DNA of 64,000 bases from assembly GCF_026213295.1 (NCBI RefSeq), contig NC_079416.1, positions 1,570,083 through 1,634,082 on the forward strand. Direction: 5' to 3'. Below the pieces are notes generated by a model. That model made no database searches, was not told the DNA's origin, and worked only from the letters and a program-made list of their open reading frames with translations. The position numbers and the translations under genes are program-made. This document shows, piece after piece, positions 22,868 to 34,769 of the stretch. Source of the stretch: Gadus chalcogrammus (Eukaryota; Chordata; Actinopteri; Gadiformes; Gadidae). The first letter of the stretch is position 1, and each line of letters begins with the position of its first letter.

Positions 22868-23690
22868 GTTCGATAGTTACGTATGTAACTACGGTTCTAT
22901 GAATCCTGGATGACCGCCATCCGGTGCTTCAAGCACTGGATTTATCCATCTCGCGCATGCGCAGTTCGAGTACCTAATATCAACAAAGTCACCTGTGACC
23001 CCTGATGAGCTCCGGACAGCCTATATCTTCCGGTGACATCAGAGGATCTGTTCCTGCAGAATCTTCTCGCGAGTACACAAGGATTCTGAGTGACAGAGCG
23101 CTCTGGCGGTCATCCAGGATTCATAGAACCGTAGTTACATACGTAACTATCGTTCTATTTCATCCTTACTGACCGCCAGAGGCGGTGCTTCAAGCACTGG
23201 ATGGCTCATACCAACAAGGTCACGAGGAACTCCAACACCTACCTCATTGAGAGGGAACAGCAGAGTCGGGCAACAGGACCACGGCCAACGGATGGGGAGT
23301 GGCAACGTTCACCCGGTAGAACCTGGAAAAGGTACATGGTGATGTCCATGATGCTGCATCACAGATGTCTCGGACCTCTCGGCGGGTCCGTTGCGGCCTT
23401 TAGAGGGTGAGCAGCTCACGGCTCTGACAATATGTCGCAAGGCCACCAGCAACGAACGATCAATGATAATAATAGCCAATTAGCTTTTAGCTAGCAAGGT
23501 GATACGGTACCTGCGAAGTGAGAAGATGAAAGGAACAGATCCTCTGATGTCACCGGAAGATATAGGCTGTCCGGAGCTCATCAGGGGTCACAGGTGACTT
23601 TGTTGATATTAGGTACTCGAACTGTGCATGCGCGAGACGGATAAATCCAGTGCTTGAAGCACCGGTCAGTAAGGATGAAATAGAACCCCG
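22868..23690. mobile_element. Palindromic MITE with GTTACGTATGTAAC ends
   Basis: GTTCGATAGTTACGTATGTAAC at 22868 recurs inverted as GTTACATACGTAACTATCG at about 23131-23150, bounding a 280-bp palindrome (GAATCCTGGATGACCGCC / GGCGGTCATCCAGGATTC). A second, longer inverted pair (CAGATCCTCTGATGTCACCGG at 23540 against the inverse near 23040) extends to about 23690. It interrupts SINE unit copy 2. No ORF of note. Confidence 0.8.
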
Positions 23691-23699
23691 ATTGCTATA

Positions 23700-24016
23700 C
23701 TGTGTCTAGGCAGTCAGACTCTTGGAAACAAATGAGTCAGAATGTTGATTGACTGATGAATTTCAGGTGCTGTTCAATGTTGTGTTTCGTAAATGTGTGG
23801 CAATAACAGAATGTCTTGGTCAGCTTTTTCATGATGCTCTAATCAGGATTCAAACTCTCAACCTAAGGATCACCAGTACAAGGAATTATCCTGTTGAGCC
23901 ACTGACATTCCTGAAAGGCATGAAGCCTCATTCACATGGTGAAAATGTCTATTGATGAGCACACAACCTCAAGAAAACTCCAAGCACACATTTCACAATA
24001 GAATTAAGGGCTTCCT
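23700..24016 (-). mobile_element. SINE-containing repeat unit, copy 2
   Basis: Matches copy 1: the inverse of 23838-23915 has the same tRNA-like A-box and B-box region. It is interrupted upstream by the palindromic MITE and downstream by IS630/Tc1-like copy B. Confidence 0.7.
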
Positions 24017-24479
24017 TACAGTTTTTCTCAGTCGCTTTGGTACCTTTCTCAGATCAGAATTGAAATTTGCAAAACAGTAAGTGCATTTCTCAAAACAGTT
24101 CGTACAAATAGCAAAACACCATGCATTTCATGCAACAGCCAGTCCCTTGCTCAAAATCCTTAGTTCGTTTCTCAAAATTAATTATCTGTGTCAATGAACA
24201 TGTCAGTGTAATCAGAATGGCAAGTCCTTGTTTCATGTGTACGGATAAGACAGTCAAATTACTTAGTCATGTTGTCAATATAACAGTGTAAGTAACACCT
24301 TTGTGTATGTGGAAGATTGAGTATGTGGAATAGACTGTACAAGACTCACATTTAAGCTTTTACTGTTTGCAATGTAATTTATTGACCGACCATGTCATTG
24401 TGATACAGAAAGGAAAAGATAACACTGCAAAATAAAAAAACAATATTAGAAATGTGAACATAGGACAATCTCCTAATTG

Positions 24480-25663
24480 TACATGCAGTGCTGTAGGAAT
24501 AACAGTGCAGTCTTCCTACACCTCCTGACGTTCCTGTCTGTTGGGACACAAATCCACATCAATTAAATTCAATTACATTTTATTTGTATAGCCCTTAATC
24601 ACCATTACAGTCTCAAAGGGCTTAACAGGCCAAATATTTATGACACCCCCCTTTACCCATGCCCCCACACGGGCAAGAAAAAACTCCCTTGAAATCAGCA
24701 AGGAAGAAATCTTGAGAAGAAACGCATTGTAGGGGATCCCTTCTTCCAGGGATGGTCAGGAGTGCAATGGGTGCCACAATTGACATACAGGTAAATACAT
24801 GCACATCATATTAAAATGGTGATGGGGTTCTGGCCGGTTATCCATGAGGAGAGTCCAGGCATCCAGTCCAGTACCCGCAACACACTAGAACAGACAGAAT
24901 AGTGAATTAGAACGGAAAAGTACATAGTGGGAATGTATACTGTAATAAGAAAAGCACAAGCAAACAGAGTGGTCTTCACTTCGCATCTGTTGTTTTCACA
25001 CTCCTATGTTCCAAATGCAAGATTGTAGAGGTGCATTTGGAGCTTTCCTTTGAATAGCTCCACAGAGTCAGCTTCCCTGATCGCTGATGGCAGAACGAAT
25101 ATCAGAACGAACATCAGAACGAATATCTAGTCTTGCGATGCAGCGTGGAAAGAATCTTTTAGAGTTTCTTATCCAGCCTCTGCAGGCATCTGCTGTGATG
25201 TCATCACACTCTGCATCCATGGCAGCCATAAGGGTCATCTGTGTATGTGGCTGGCAATCTTCACCATGCCAAGAAAAATTCCTCAATGGGGTTAAGGAAT
25301 GGGGAGTAGGGTGCGAGGAACTCCATCAGCATCCTGTTGTGGGTCAAACCATTGCCAGATGATGTTGGAGCGATGGAAACTGACATTTTCCCAAACTATC
25401 ACGTACTGTGGCAAGTCATCTCCAATCTGATCCCTCTCTGGTTCAGGGATGAGATCCCTGTAGAGAGTGTTTAAAAAGGTGACAAGACGCTCTGTATTGT
25501 ATGGCCCGATAACGGGAATATGCGTTAGCACACCATTCTCAGAGATAGCAGCACTTATAGTTATGTTCCCACCCCGTTGGCCTGGCACATCAACTGTAGC
25601 TCTGTAGCCGATGATATTTCGACCACGGCTTCTGTGTTTCGTTGGGTTGAATCCAGCCTTCAA
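24480..25663 (-). pseudogene. IS630/Tc1-like transposase, catalytic region and C-terminus
   Basis: From 25663 down: KAGFNPTKHRSRGRNIIGYRA, ISAAISENGVL, VIVWENVSFHRSN, then PYSPFLNPIEEFF and, after a stop, HTQMTLMAAMDAEC and RGWIRNSKRFFPRCIAR. In related fish proteins the first and second catalytic Asp lie in DEAGF and VWDN; here they read LKAGF and VWEN, so both are changed, while the Glu of NPIEEFF remains. A LINE/SINE tail separates the last residues (NRQERQE, about 24530). Non-functional. Confidence 0.85.
24560..25080 (+). mobile_element. LINE/SINE-type tail inside the transposase
   Basis: AATTACATTTTATTTGTATAGCCC followed by CACCATTACAGTCTCAAAGGGC is a common fish retroposon tail. It lies between two parts of the transposase C-terminus. 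Ends are approximate. Confidence 0.5.
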
Positions 25664-26051
25664 CCTTGCATCTTCTTTTCTTCAGCCATAGCAAATGTGT
25701 AAGGGTCACACTTACAGTACCGTATATATATGGAGCCAGTTTCCTGCCATAATTCAAACCTGAAAAAAAAAGTTTCAAAGGCTTGTAAGTCTGGGTTAGA
25801 AAACTCAACACCTTGTAAAAAAGGTTTTGCAACACTGAAAAAAGAGATTATAACCTAAAAAAAATTCAAACAAAAATTCAAACATCTGTAAACATCATTT
25901 TGTGTTCTATTTTAACTACTTCATCATTTTCACCAACACATTTTCAAAGTTCAAACAATTTCACCAGCGCATTTGCAGAGATTCGAATCTGGCACTGTTC
26001 TAACAGTGTATTTCATTGTTTCCCGGTTTTGGGATTCTGCAAACAGGTGTT

Positions 26052-26875
26052 CATACATTGAGAAATACGTTTTGAAAGGTTGTATATTTCGTTTTAAAAA
26101 CTTGTAAAGGTGTACGTTTACGCCATTGCAACGTATTTTTTCAGAACTGACTTTTCAGCATTGACTTTTCAGAGATTTGACCACGCAGGCGCAAGCTTTG
26201 AGTCACGTGAATATTGGCAGTGTTCTGTCACGCATATGTTTTGAAACTCCTGACAGTCAAGTCTGAAGAAAAACGTTCCTGGGGGCGGGACCATTTAGCT
26301 TTAAACCTATTGGTTGCGCTCGGCTGACATACATTCCAATCACATTCTTGTCGTCGGCCGAGCACTGTCAATCACGCACAGCCCGGTGAACGGCACGTGT
26401 ACATCCTTCGTCCCTCCCTTATCCCCATACGGGTGTTGGCGGATGGGGGAGTCTGGGCGGTGGACTGCGACGGCATGATAGTTGTCTGACCCCTTGGAAT
26501 GTACTGACGTACATTCCAATCACATTCTTTTAATCGGCAGAGCACTGTCAATCACGCACAGCCTGGTGAACGGCACATATGATTGGAATGTACGTCAGCC
26601 GAGAGCAACCAATAGGTTTAAAGCTAAATGGTCCCGCCCCCAGGAACGTTTTTTTTTTCTTCAGATTTGACTGTCAGGAGTTTCAAAACGAGTGCGCGAC
26701 AGAACACTGCCAATATTCACGTGACTCAAAGCTTGCACCTGTGTGGTCAAAACTCTGAAAAGTTAGTGCTGAAAAGTCAGTTCTGAAAAAATATGTTGCA
26801 ATGGCGTAAACGTACACCTTTACAAGTTTTTAAAACTAAATATTCAACTTTTCAAAACTTATTTCTCAATGTATG
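26052..26875. mobile_element. Foldback element (824 bp) with about 300-bp inverted arms
   Basis: Starts CATACATTGAGAAATACG and ends CTTATTTCTCAATGTATG. The arms share, inverted, the AAACTTGTAAAGGTGTACG, CACGTGAATATTGGCAGTG and GGGGGCGGGACCATTTAGC blocks. An inner repeat of CAATCACATTCTT and GAGCACTGTCAATCACGCAC occurs twice in the centre. No ORF. The copia LTR begins at the next base. Confidence 0.8.
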
Positions 26876-27089
26876 TGTTAATTGATGAATTGCCAACTGA
26901 TTGTGCTCCCAATTCTTGATGATTCATTTCAGGTGTGTGTGTCATGTGACTGCCTATATAAGCTGATGCACCTGCACAAAATAAATCTTGTGTGTGTTTT
27001 CTCAGAACTTGAATGCAGTTGTGTTATTTGTCCTCCCAAGTTGATAGAACGTTTCGCAGGTATATCTAGCAGTCAAGCTCTGTTTAACA
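26876..27089 (+). repeat. Copia 5' LTR (214 bp)
   Basis: Starts TGTTAATTGATG and ends TTTAACA; contains TATATAAG near 26955 and AATAAA near 26980. The primer binding site follows immediately. Confidence 0.75.
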
Positions 27090-27104
27090 GGTTATGGGCC
27101 CAGG
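27090..27104 (+). other. Copia primer binding site
   Basis: GGTTATGGGCCCAGG adjoins the LTR. It resembles the half-tRNA-iMet primer site used by Ty1/copia elements. Confidence 0.7.
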
Positions 27105-27175
27105 AGTGTTTGACGTTTGTGCACAGAGATATCCGGCGTGAGTAGGCACCGAGAGACATTTGTTTGTGAGCGAGT

Positions 27176-28110
27176 TTGAATATGTGTCTCACGGATTGGA
27201 GTGCCAGGACCATGAGCGAACGTACAAGTTCACGTTGGTCTCGTCTTGTGTTTGACGGAGACGAAAATAACTATGAACTGTGGGAGACTACGTTTTTGGG
27301 CCATATGCGGTTGCAGAAATTGAAGAACACAATTTTGAATCAACCAGCCGATGGCGCGGAAGAAAACGCACTGGCCGTGGATGCGGCGAAGAACGCGGAA
27401 GCATACGCGGAATTGATCCAATTCCTTGATACAAAAGTTTGTCTCTGGTCATGCGAGAGGCAGCGGATGACGGACGTGCAGCTCTCAGGATTTTACGCGA
27501 CTATTATGCAGGCAAGGGTAAGCCCCGCATTGTATGCCTGTATACAGAACTGACTTCCTTGCAAAAGATGAGTTTTGAGAGTGTGACTGATTATGTCATA
27601 CGCGCCGATCATTTAAGCCTTTTTCCATTTGTATCACTCAAAGTGATGAGACTCTCTCTTTTGCCGAGTTCAAGACTAAGTTGCGCAGTTATGAGAGCAC
27701 TGAAAGTATGCACACAGCTGCGGCTGACGACAATGTCATGGGGGCCCGTGCGCATCCAAGTAGGGCTGCCCCATCAGGTGCAAGTGCGCCAAGAACCGAG
27801 AGCGGGGACATTGTGTGTTTCCGTTGTGGCCAGAGAGGTCACAAGGTAAGAGACTGTCAGCGTGGTCAACAGTGGTACAGCCAGGGCGAGAATACCGCAC
27901 GGCGAGGAGGATGGCGACAGCGGCAGCAGGACAACGCTCGCGGAGTGTACGAGGAGACGGATGACAGCACCTTCGCGTTCAAGCTTGTGACCAGCGAGCC
28001 AGGAAGCTGTGTCACCAGAAAGGGCCTGATGGTGGACACCAGTGCGACATCGCATATCATCACTGACTTGGCAAAGTTCAAGAGCTTCGATTCCAGTCCG
28101 AGACTCACTG
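27176..28110 (+). pseudogene. Copia gag and protease region, three frame breaks
   Basis: The gag start reads WSRLVFDGDENNYELWETTF with LGHMRL, typical of Ty1/copia gag. Frames change at about 27437, 27620 and 28095. The third frame has the nucleocapsid zinc knuckle CFRCGQRGHKVRDC at about 27820 and an aspartic-protease-like MVDTSATSHI at about 28030, where the usual DSGA reads DTSA. Part of the central gag seems to be missing. Not translatable as one polyprotein. Confidence 0.85.
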
Positions 28111-28111
28111 C

Positions 28112-29959
28112 GTGGAGCTGGCCGATGGCACAAGCTGCATGGGGGTCGCGGAGCGCAGAGGAGACGCCGAGGTGTGTCTGGTCGACAGCAGGGGGCGCTG
28201 CCGCAGTGCCACACTGAAGCAGGCGCTGTACATCCCCTCGTATCCCCAAGACATCTTCTCCGTGAGAGCTGCAACTTCGAATGGGGCAACAGTGATCTTC
28301 AAGGAAGGAGAAGATGTATTGCAGTACAGAGACGGTACGAGCTTCCTCATTCATGAGCATAACAGACTGTTTTATTTGCCTACTGTGCCAGTAAACAATG
28401 ACTCTGATGATAAATGTATGAGCTGTTATGATATTCAGACGTGGCACGAGATTTTCGGGCACTGTAATTTTGATGATGTCATGAAGTTAGAGAATGTTGT
28501 GAATGGAATGTCAATCAGGGGTAAAGTGTCCAAATCCATGACATGTGAAGTGTGTACTCAGGGCAAGTTCACTCAGAGCAGGAACAGGAAGCCTGATGTG
28601 AGGGCCAAATCAGCCTTAGAGCTGGTTCACACTGACTTGGCAGGCCCCATTGACCCAGAGTCCAAGGAAGGGTATAGGTATGTAGTTTCCTTTACTGATG
28701 ACTATTCAGGTGCAGTGTTTGTGTACTGTCTAAAGCACAAGAGTGACACTGTAGAAGCCACAGAGAGGTTTCTAGCCGACACAGCCCCATATGGGAAAGT
28801 GAAGTGTATCAGGTCTGACAATGGTACTGAGTTCACAGGGCAGGGTTACCAAGCCCTACTGCGTAGAAATAGATTCAGACATGAAACATCAGCACCATAC
28901 TCACCACACCAGAATGGCACCGCAGAGCGTAACTGGAGAACCCTTTTTGACATGGCTAGATGTATGCTCTTGGAGAGCCAGTTAGCCAAGGAGCTATGGC
29001 CGTATGCGGTCCAGACAGCAGCAGTGGTGAGGAATAGATGTTTTAACAACCGCACCAGAGAGACACCTTACTTTATGCTGACAGGAAGGAGACCAAATGT
29101 CTCCAGGATGCAGAAGTTTGGTACTGTGTGTTACGCCTATAGGCAGGACAGGAAGAAGCTCGAGTCAAGGTCTGACAAAGGCATCTTTGTTGGTTATGAT
29201 AAGAACAGTCCAGCCTATATGGTCTACTACCCTGACAGCAGGAAGGTGATTAAGCACAGACTGGTGAGGTTCATGTCCTGTGTTGAGGGACCGCAGACTG
29301 ATGGCATGTCAGACAATGACAGTGGTGTGCAGTCTAGCACAACCAGACCTGACCCCGACAAACCCGAGCAGAACGACATCCCAGAGGCTAGGCCAGGTCC
29401 AAGCCAGATAGGCCTACAGACAGGTGAGGTCAAGCCAGAATCCCAGTCTCCACGGAGATACCCTGCTAGAGAGAGGAGGAGGCCAGACTTCTATGGGATA
29501 GATAGTGATCAGGTTCAGATCAACATTGATTATTGCTACAGGATTGTTTGTAATGTACCTCAGACGTTCAGAGATGCTGTGACTTTATCCAACTCAAGAG
29601 AGTGGGTAGATGCAATGGATGAGGAGATTAAGGCACTGAGGGATAACAAAACATTTACTCTGACCACCTTACCTGTGGGCAAGAAAGCAGTGAGGGGTAG
29701 ATGGGTGTATACTGTCAAAACCAATGTTGATGGATCTGACAAGTACAAGGCCCGCTATGTAGCCAAGGGATACAGTCAACAGATGGGCGTAGACTATGGA
29801 GAAACGTTTTCTCCTACTGCTGACCTAACTAGTGTGAGAGTTTTGATGCAGAAAGCTGCCCAAGAGGATCTGATCCTACATCAGATGGATGTTAAAACTG
29901 CCTACCTACATGCACCAATTGATTGTGAGATTTACATGGAACAGCCAGATGTAAAATCA
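28112..29959 (+). pseudogene. Copia integrase and start of reverse transcriptase, truncated
   Basis: A 616-codon open frame. Zinc-finger His pair in WHEIFGH (about residue 112) and Cys pair CEVC (about 146); catalytic D-D-E in HTDLAGP (174), RSDNGTEF (236) and NGTAERNWR (about 272); then the GKIFVGY-type block (GIFVGYDKN) and a Pro/Ser linker. The RT starts with RGRWVYTVK and reaches MDVKTAYLHAP (about 592) before stopping at 29960, so the YVDD motif, RNase H and 3' LTR are absent. The upstream frame continues from the protease, so the ATG at 28112 is not the true start. The integrase looks undamaged. Confidence 0.9.
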
Positions 29960-30095
29960 TAGACAAATGAGAAGTTGGTGTGTAGCAAAGTATACTTACT
30001 GTATATTGTAAAATGCAAGTTGAATACTGTAATATTGTATGAAGCATTACAGAAAGTATACAGTACATTGCCTATCGTTAGATTACATACCTGTT

Positions 30096-30366
30096 CTGTC
30101 AACGAAAAGTCTGATTGATTGAGGACACAGATTCTCCAAACATTTGACCAGCCTCAGCCATTGTAAGCCCCTGATTGAGAACATGGTCTACAAGTGTGGC
30201 TTTTATCTCATCAGGAACGTGCATTCTGCCTCTTCCTCTGTTGTGCCTCCCAGCTCCTCCGCCACGCAGCCTCATCCTCTTCTCTCTGGCTGTTGACCCT
30301 GTCCAATTCCTTGTCCTTCAATCATCAAACATTGTTACATTGTGTTTTGCTCCAGCTATATATATA
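30096..30366 (-). pseudogene. IS630/Tc1-like transposase, N-terminal helix-turn-helix region
   Basis: On the - strand: a Gly/Arg-rich stretch (RLRGGGAGRHNRGRGR), then VPDEIKATLVDHVLNQGLTMAEAGQMF, the paired HTH of this transposase family, ending in VSSINQTFR. An early in-frame stop sits in the first residues. The middle of the gene is missing or replaced between here and 25663. In the intact family this region binds the terminal repeats. Confidence 0.8.
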
Positions 30367-30863
30367 CATGATGGTTCATGAGATGCACCTTTGAGCTACT
30401 TCAGTAAACTGGTTGATCATTGGTTGATCTAACGCGTCATACATTTCCCTCCATTAGAGAATGTCAAGATTCACTTGGGAGCAATTTACCAATTCAGGAC
30501 AGATTTAGAAAAAAAGTCTAATGGAAATATATGGTTGACATATTATGACAACTTGTTCAACCATGTAAAGACCTATGCAATGAACTAATGCCCAAATGTT
30601 GTGGGGGTGAGACTATTCAATAGTGACCCATTACAATACATTTGGATCAACATGACATAAGCAATTGATAATGTAGGAAAGAGCAGAGAATTGTACATAA
30701 TCATTTGCAAGATGTACAAAAGCATTAGCAACGAGTTCAAATAAATGAGAAACTGCTTTTTTGATGTGAACAAGTGACACACTGATGTGAAGTTTGAACA
30801 GGTAGTTTTGAGAATTTCAATTCTGATCTGAGAAATGTACCAAAGCGACTGAGAAAAACTGTA

Positions 30864-31600
30864 AAATAGCACGGATCTGAAAATTTGCACTGTTAATGGT
30901 ATCCATCTAATGATAGCCGTATGGTAGTTATACAATAACAAAATGGTAATGTAGGCAAAATGGGTTGAGACTGTGGAAGTTTGGCTTTTCTTTGAAATTG
31001 TGGGAAAAGTAAACATTTTTAGAGCAGAGGACCTGGGTGAAAAAGATGCATCTGATTTTAGAGATGAATATAATGAAAGGATTTTGAGTCCAGGTCATTC
31101 TGGTAAGGAGAAATAAGGCTAGTTCATAATTGTTTAAAATAGAGACACCTTTAGGTGCAGTACCACAATTTGGTTTTATTCTGTTCGATGATTTTTGTGA
31201 GGGTTGGTCTAAAGATTCATGTGGCAATTTTGTTGAATTTTTGATCATTTTTGTAGCCTGTGAATCTTTCATCATGTTTAGCTTTAATATGAAATTGTGG
31301 GAAAAGTAAAAAAATGTAGGGCATAAGACCCAGGGTTTTATAAATGCATCTGATTCTAGAGATTAATATTCTGAAAGAATTTTGAGTCCAGTTCAATCTG
31401 GTGAGGAGAAATAAGCCTAATTCATGATTTATTACAATAGCGCCACCTTTGGGTGCAGTACCACAGTGGGGGTTATTGGTAACCATACTTGAAAATGTCA
31501 AGAGTTTTCGATTTACGGTATAGGCTGCAGTACGGCTTTTACAGAATTTGAGAAAAAAAAAACGTTACAGACACGATTATAAAGTGTAAATTGTAAATTA
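30864..31600. repeat. About 300-bp unit in tandem duplicate
   Basis: The block from GAAATTGTGGGAAAAGTAAA at 30995 recurs at about 31291. Shared landmarks are GATGCATCTGATT, TTTTGAGTCCAG, GGAGAAATAAG and ACCTTTRGGTGCAGTACCACA. The second copy is diverged. It resembles the interspersed 'gcgccacctttgggtgcagtacc' repeats seen in fish. Confidence 0.75.
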
Positions 31601-31649
31601 TAAGTACCGGAAATGCAATGTAAACAAAGAGAAGTGGCCCAGTGATCAA

Positions 31650-32172
<523 letters not shown>

Positions 32173-32199
32173 GCCATACCGTACATTTACACATACATA

Positions 32200-32954
32200 C
32201 AACGCCTATCGCACCGTTTCCCAGGCAGCTCTAGGACCCTCCGACCTCTGTCTGCTTCATCTCATCCCAACATACAGGTAGAAACTAAAAACTTCTAAAC
32301 CTGTGGTACAGATTTTAAGGAAATGGACAAGGGAATCAAAGCTGGAGTTGCAGGCTTGTTTGTGCCAGAGAGGGATTGATTGGAAACACTCCTCCACCCT
32401 TTGATGAAGGCTCGGGGCACCGCTGACTGACCAGCAACCCGCGTCGGGACTGGATAGGGTGTTGGCCCGCCCTGTCCGGTGACCTCCCTGGAACCTGTAG
32501 GACCTCTTGCCGGTGCGGTAGTCCTGCCCGAAGTGTAGCAGCTCGTGCTGCCGGTGCAGCTCGACCCACTCCCACTGGATCCCGTATCGCTCGCGCCGGC
32601 TCTCAAACCTGATGCGCTGCCGCTCACGCTCCAGGAACTGCAGCTCCATGCAGTCGGCGTCCAGACGCCGCTTCTCCACCTTGCTCCCGTTCCTCCCACT
32701 CTTGGAACTGACGGATGCAATGCCGCCTCTCCACATCTCGGGCGCTGGACCCACACGTTCTCGTTAGACAGTGTATCCGCTTCCCTTTTATACCCCTCAC
32801 CTGCGTCTGATCGCCTTCCTCCATCGGAGGTGTTTCTCCTTTGCGTTGAGTGGGGCCACTCCCCACTCAAATCGGAATGGGAATGGGTGGTAGACCGCCT
32901 GTATCACCCGCCCCCTGGGCTTCCAGGGCCGCTGTGTCGGGCCGGGTTGCCACA
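32200..32954 (-). mobile_element. Probable LTR-retroelement fragment
   Basis: On the - strand it begins TGTGGCAACCCGG, the same 12-base start as the solo LTR at 10369. About 160 bp in is a good TATA box (TATAAAAGGGAAGCGG) and then an open frame rich in Arg and Glu (LERERQRIRFESRRERYG, WVELHRQHELLHFG) whose product I do not recognise. No 3' end or target copy was found. Confidence 0.45.
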
Positions 32955-32999
32955 GCAGACACGGAGAGCCCTCTCCGTAGCCGGAGAGCCTGTCGGAGA

Positions 33000-33460
33000 C
33001 CCTCTCCGTATCTTTCGTGCACATCCAATATTTTTTAACTATCCGTCGACGCCATGGACCAATTGGTCGACGCAAGGGAGACAGCAAGGGCTTTGATTGG
33101 TCCTCGTAACAAAATAATTTCCGGAATCACTTCTCCGGTTTGACTTTGCACCTTACTTACTTGTACATTGTTTACTTTGCACCTTAAGGACCAATAAAAC
33201 ACCAAATAAGATTTGAAAAGCTTTGGAAGTTTATTGACAACACTGCCTACATGGTTTGTAGTGAACATATAAGATAGATCAGGCGGCGAATCGCATTGCG
33301 GATCCGACATCCCGTCGGAGAGCTGCTGAGGGGTCTCCGCAGTTACGGAGTCGGATTACGGAGTCGGAGTGGTATACCTTTGGCTAAACGGTCCGGGGGG
33401 AAACTTTGACTTCAAGTTTTAAATTCTGCATCGCAAAAAAAAGCCTTAACATTTGCCATA
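33000..33460. other. Unassigned repeat-like stretch
   Basis: Contains AATAAAACACC and several GTCGGAGA/TCTCCGA inverted blocks at 33000 and 33315-33370, suggesting a decayed MITE. Ends not found. Confidence 0.35.
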
Positions 33461-33499
33461 TTAACGCTATGTACGCCACATTTACGCACCGCGGTCCAC

Positions 33500-33569
33500 C
33501 TCTGTAACCACTGCGAAGTTCCTGTACCGTGACGGTTCGGTACAAATACGTGTATCGTTACACCCCTAA
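33500..33569 (-). mobile_element. hAT-type element end
   Basis: The inverse of 33569-33520 starts AGGGGTGTAACGATACACG and continues GTACCGAACCGTCACGGTAC, a common vertebrate hAT terminus. A similar end is at 48368-48437. The opposite TIR is not seen. A CA/TA-rich tract follows at 33570-33680. Confidence 0.55.
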
Positions 33570-33739
33570 CATACACACACATATACATAAATGTGTATAT
33601 ACATACACATACGTATACAGTACTACATACATATATACATATACACACATATATATAAAAAACACATACATACATGCATGGTGAAGCTAGAGTTGCTGAG
33701 TTGCCTTGTGGTGGGGCATAATAACTGGCAGTGTCTTTC

Positions 33740-34100
33740 AAAAAAAATAAATGCTTATCTGATGTGGAAAGAATTGGCATCCCGCTTATGCCTAGGTAAT
33801 ACTATTGATAGCGAATTGCAGAGAGCCTGTTGACTCGAGTGATCGACTGCATACTCTTCCTTGCAGAAAGAAACCTGCCACTGAGGGGGACAAAATGCAC
33901 AGTTAGGAAATCGTAGAAATGGAAATGTTTTGGGTATCCTTGATCTCATAGCACAGAATGATGTTACACTGGCAGAGCATCTTAGAAAGGCTGCCTCTAA
34001 AAAAAACACCGGATATCTGTCCTGGTGCACTCAAAATGAATTTTTTGATTCAATATCAGAGTGTGTTTTAGGTCAAATTTGTGCCCAGATCAAAGAGGGG
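33740..34100 (+). pseudogene. hAT-derived ZMYM1/DUF4371-like protein fragment
   Basis: One frame with stops reads MWKELASRLCLGNTIDSELQ, and then GNVLGILDLIAQNDVTLAEHL followed by GYLSWCTQNEFFDSISECV. The order MWKE...L.SG.TID then GNFL..LELIA..D..L.EHL then CQNEFI is that of DUF4371 hAT-type proteins. Stops between the parts, and a G-rich interruption at 34095, show decay. The first half of the finger and the catalytic core are absent. Confidence 0.6.
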
Positions 34101-34109
34101 GGGGGCCGC

Positions 34110-34765
34110 CTGCTATGTGTCTGCATACCCCCCAGAAAGTAGGCAGTTGCGCTCCCTCACATTGGCATACAGCAAGTCCATTTTATTTCCCCTGGTTTTG
34201 CACTTCACATACTGTGAAGCTGATCTGGGTTTTGGAGAGAGAGAGACATGATTGAAGTCTCTGTTGATTTCATGAGGGCTGTGGGGTGCCGAATCTTTAG
34301 TCTTGCGACGGCGTATGTATCCAAAACTCCATCAACGCATCTCCCAGTAACCTGAGTGAAAAGGACTGTGTTGGGCTTCAAATGTTTCTGTTTTTTTTTG
34401 TTTTTGTTTTTGAGATTGTGATGTGCAGAGTGCCTTCGCCTCCATTTTTATTCCAAATGATTCCCTTATAAATCCTTTATTTGTTTGGATATGAGGAAGC
34501 AGTAATTTTGTATTGGTAAAAAGATATTGCCATAAAGATACCAACATTCCAACATGTTTTCACATGGAATGTACAGGGTAATAGGAAAATATTACCCTTC
34601 CTCAAGTCCATTGTCCAGTGTTAATCTATAATAATCTATCGATAGATGATAAAATATAATATGCATAATATAATATAATCGCTTGCCATAGATTATATTA
34701 TGGTTTCTAAATTGCAGAAGGGTTTAAAAACATAACCAATCAAGAAACATAGAATGTGTACGGTA
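34110..34765. other. Spacer, nothing recognised
   Basis: Poly-G at 34097-34105; T-rich tract at 34390; no gene seen. Confidence 0.4.
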
Positions 34766-34769
34766 CATG

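Larger units (their letters stand above)
24019..30861 (-). mobile_element. IS630/Tc1-like element, copy B (6.8 kb with nested insertions)
   Basis: TA at 24017-24018 and 30862-30863; ends CAGTTTTTCTCAGTCGC and exact inverse. The transposase is on the - strand, N-terminus at the right end and C-terminus at the left. Inserted material: a LINE/SINE tail (24560-25080), a foldback element (26052-26875) and a truncated copia (26876-29957). Copy A shares both ends and the C-terminal residues. Confidence 0.85.
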
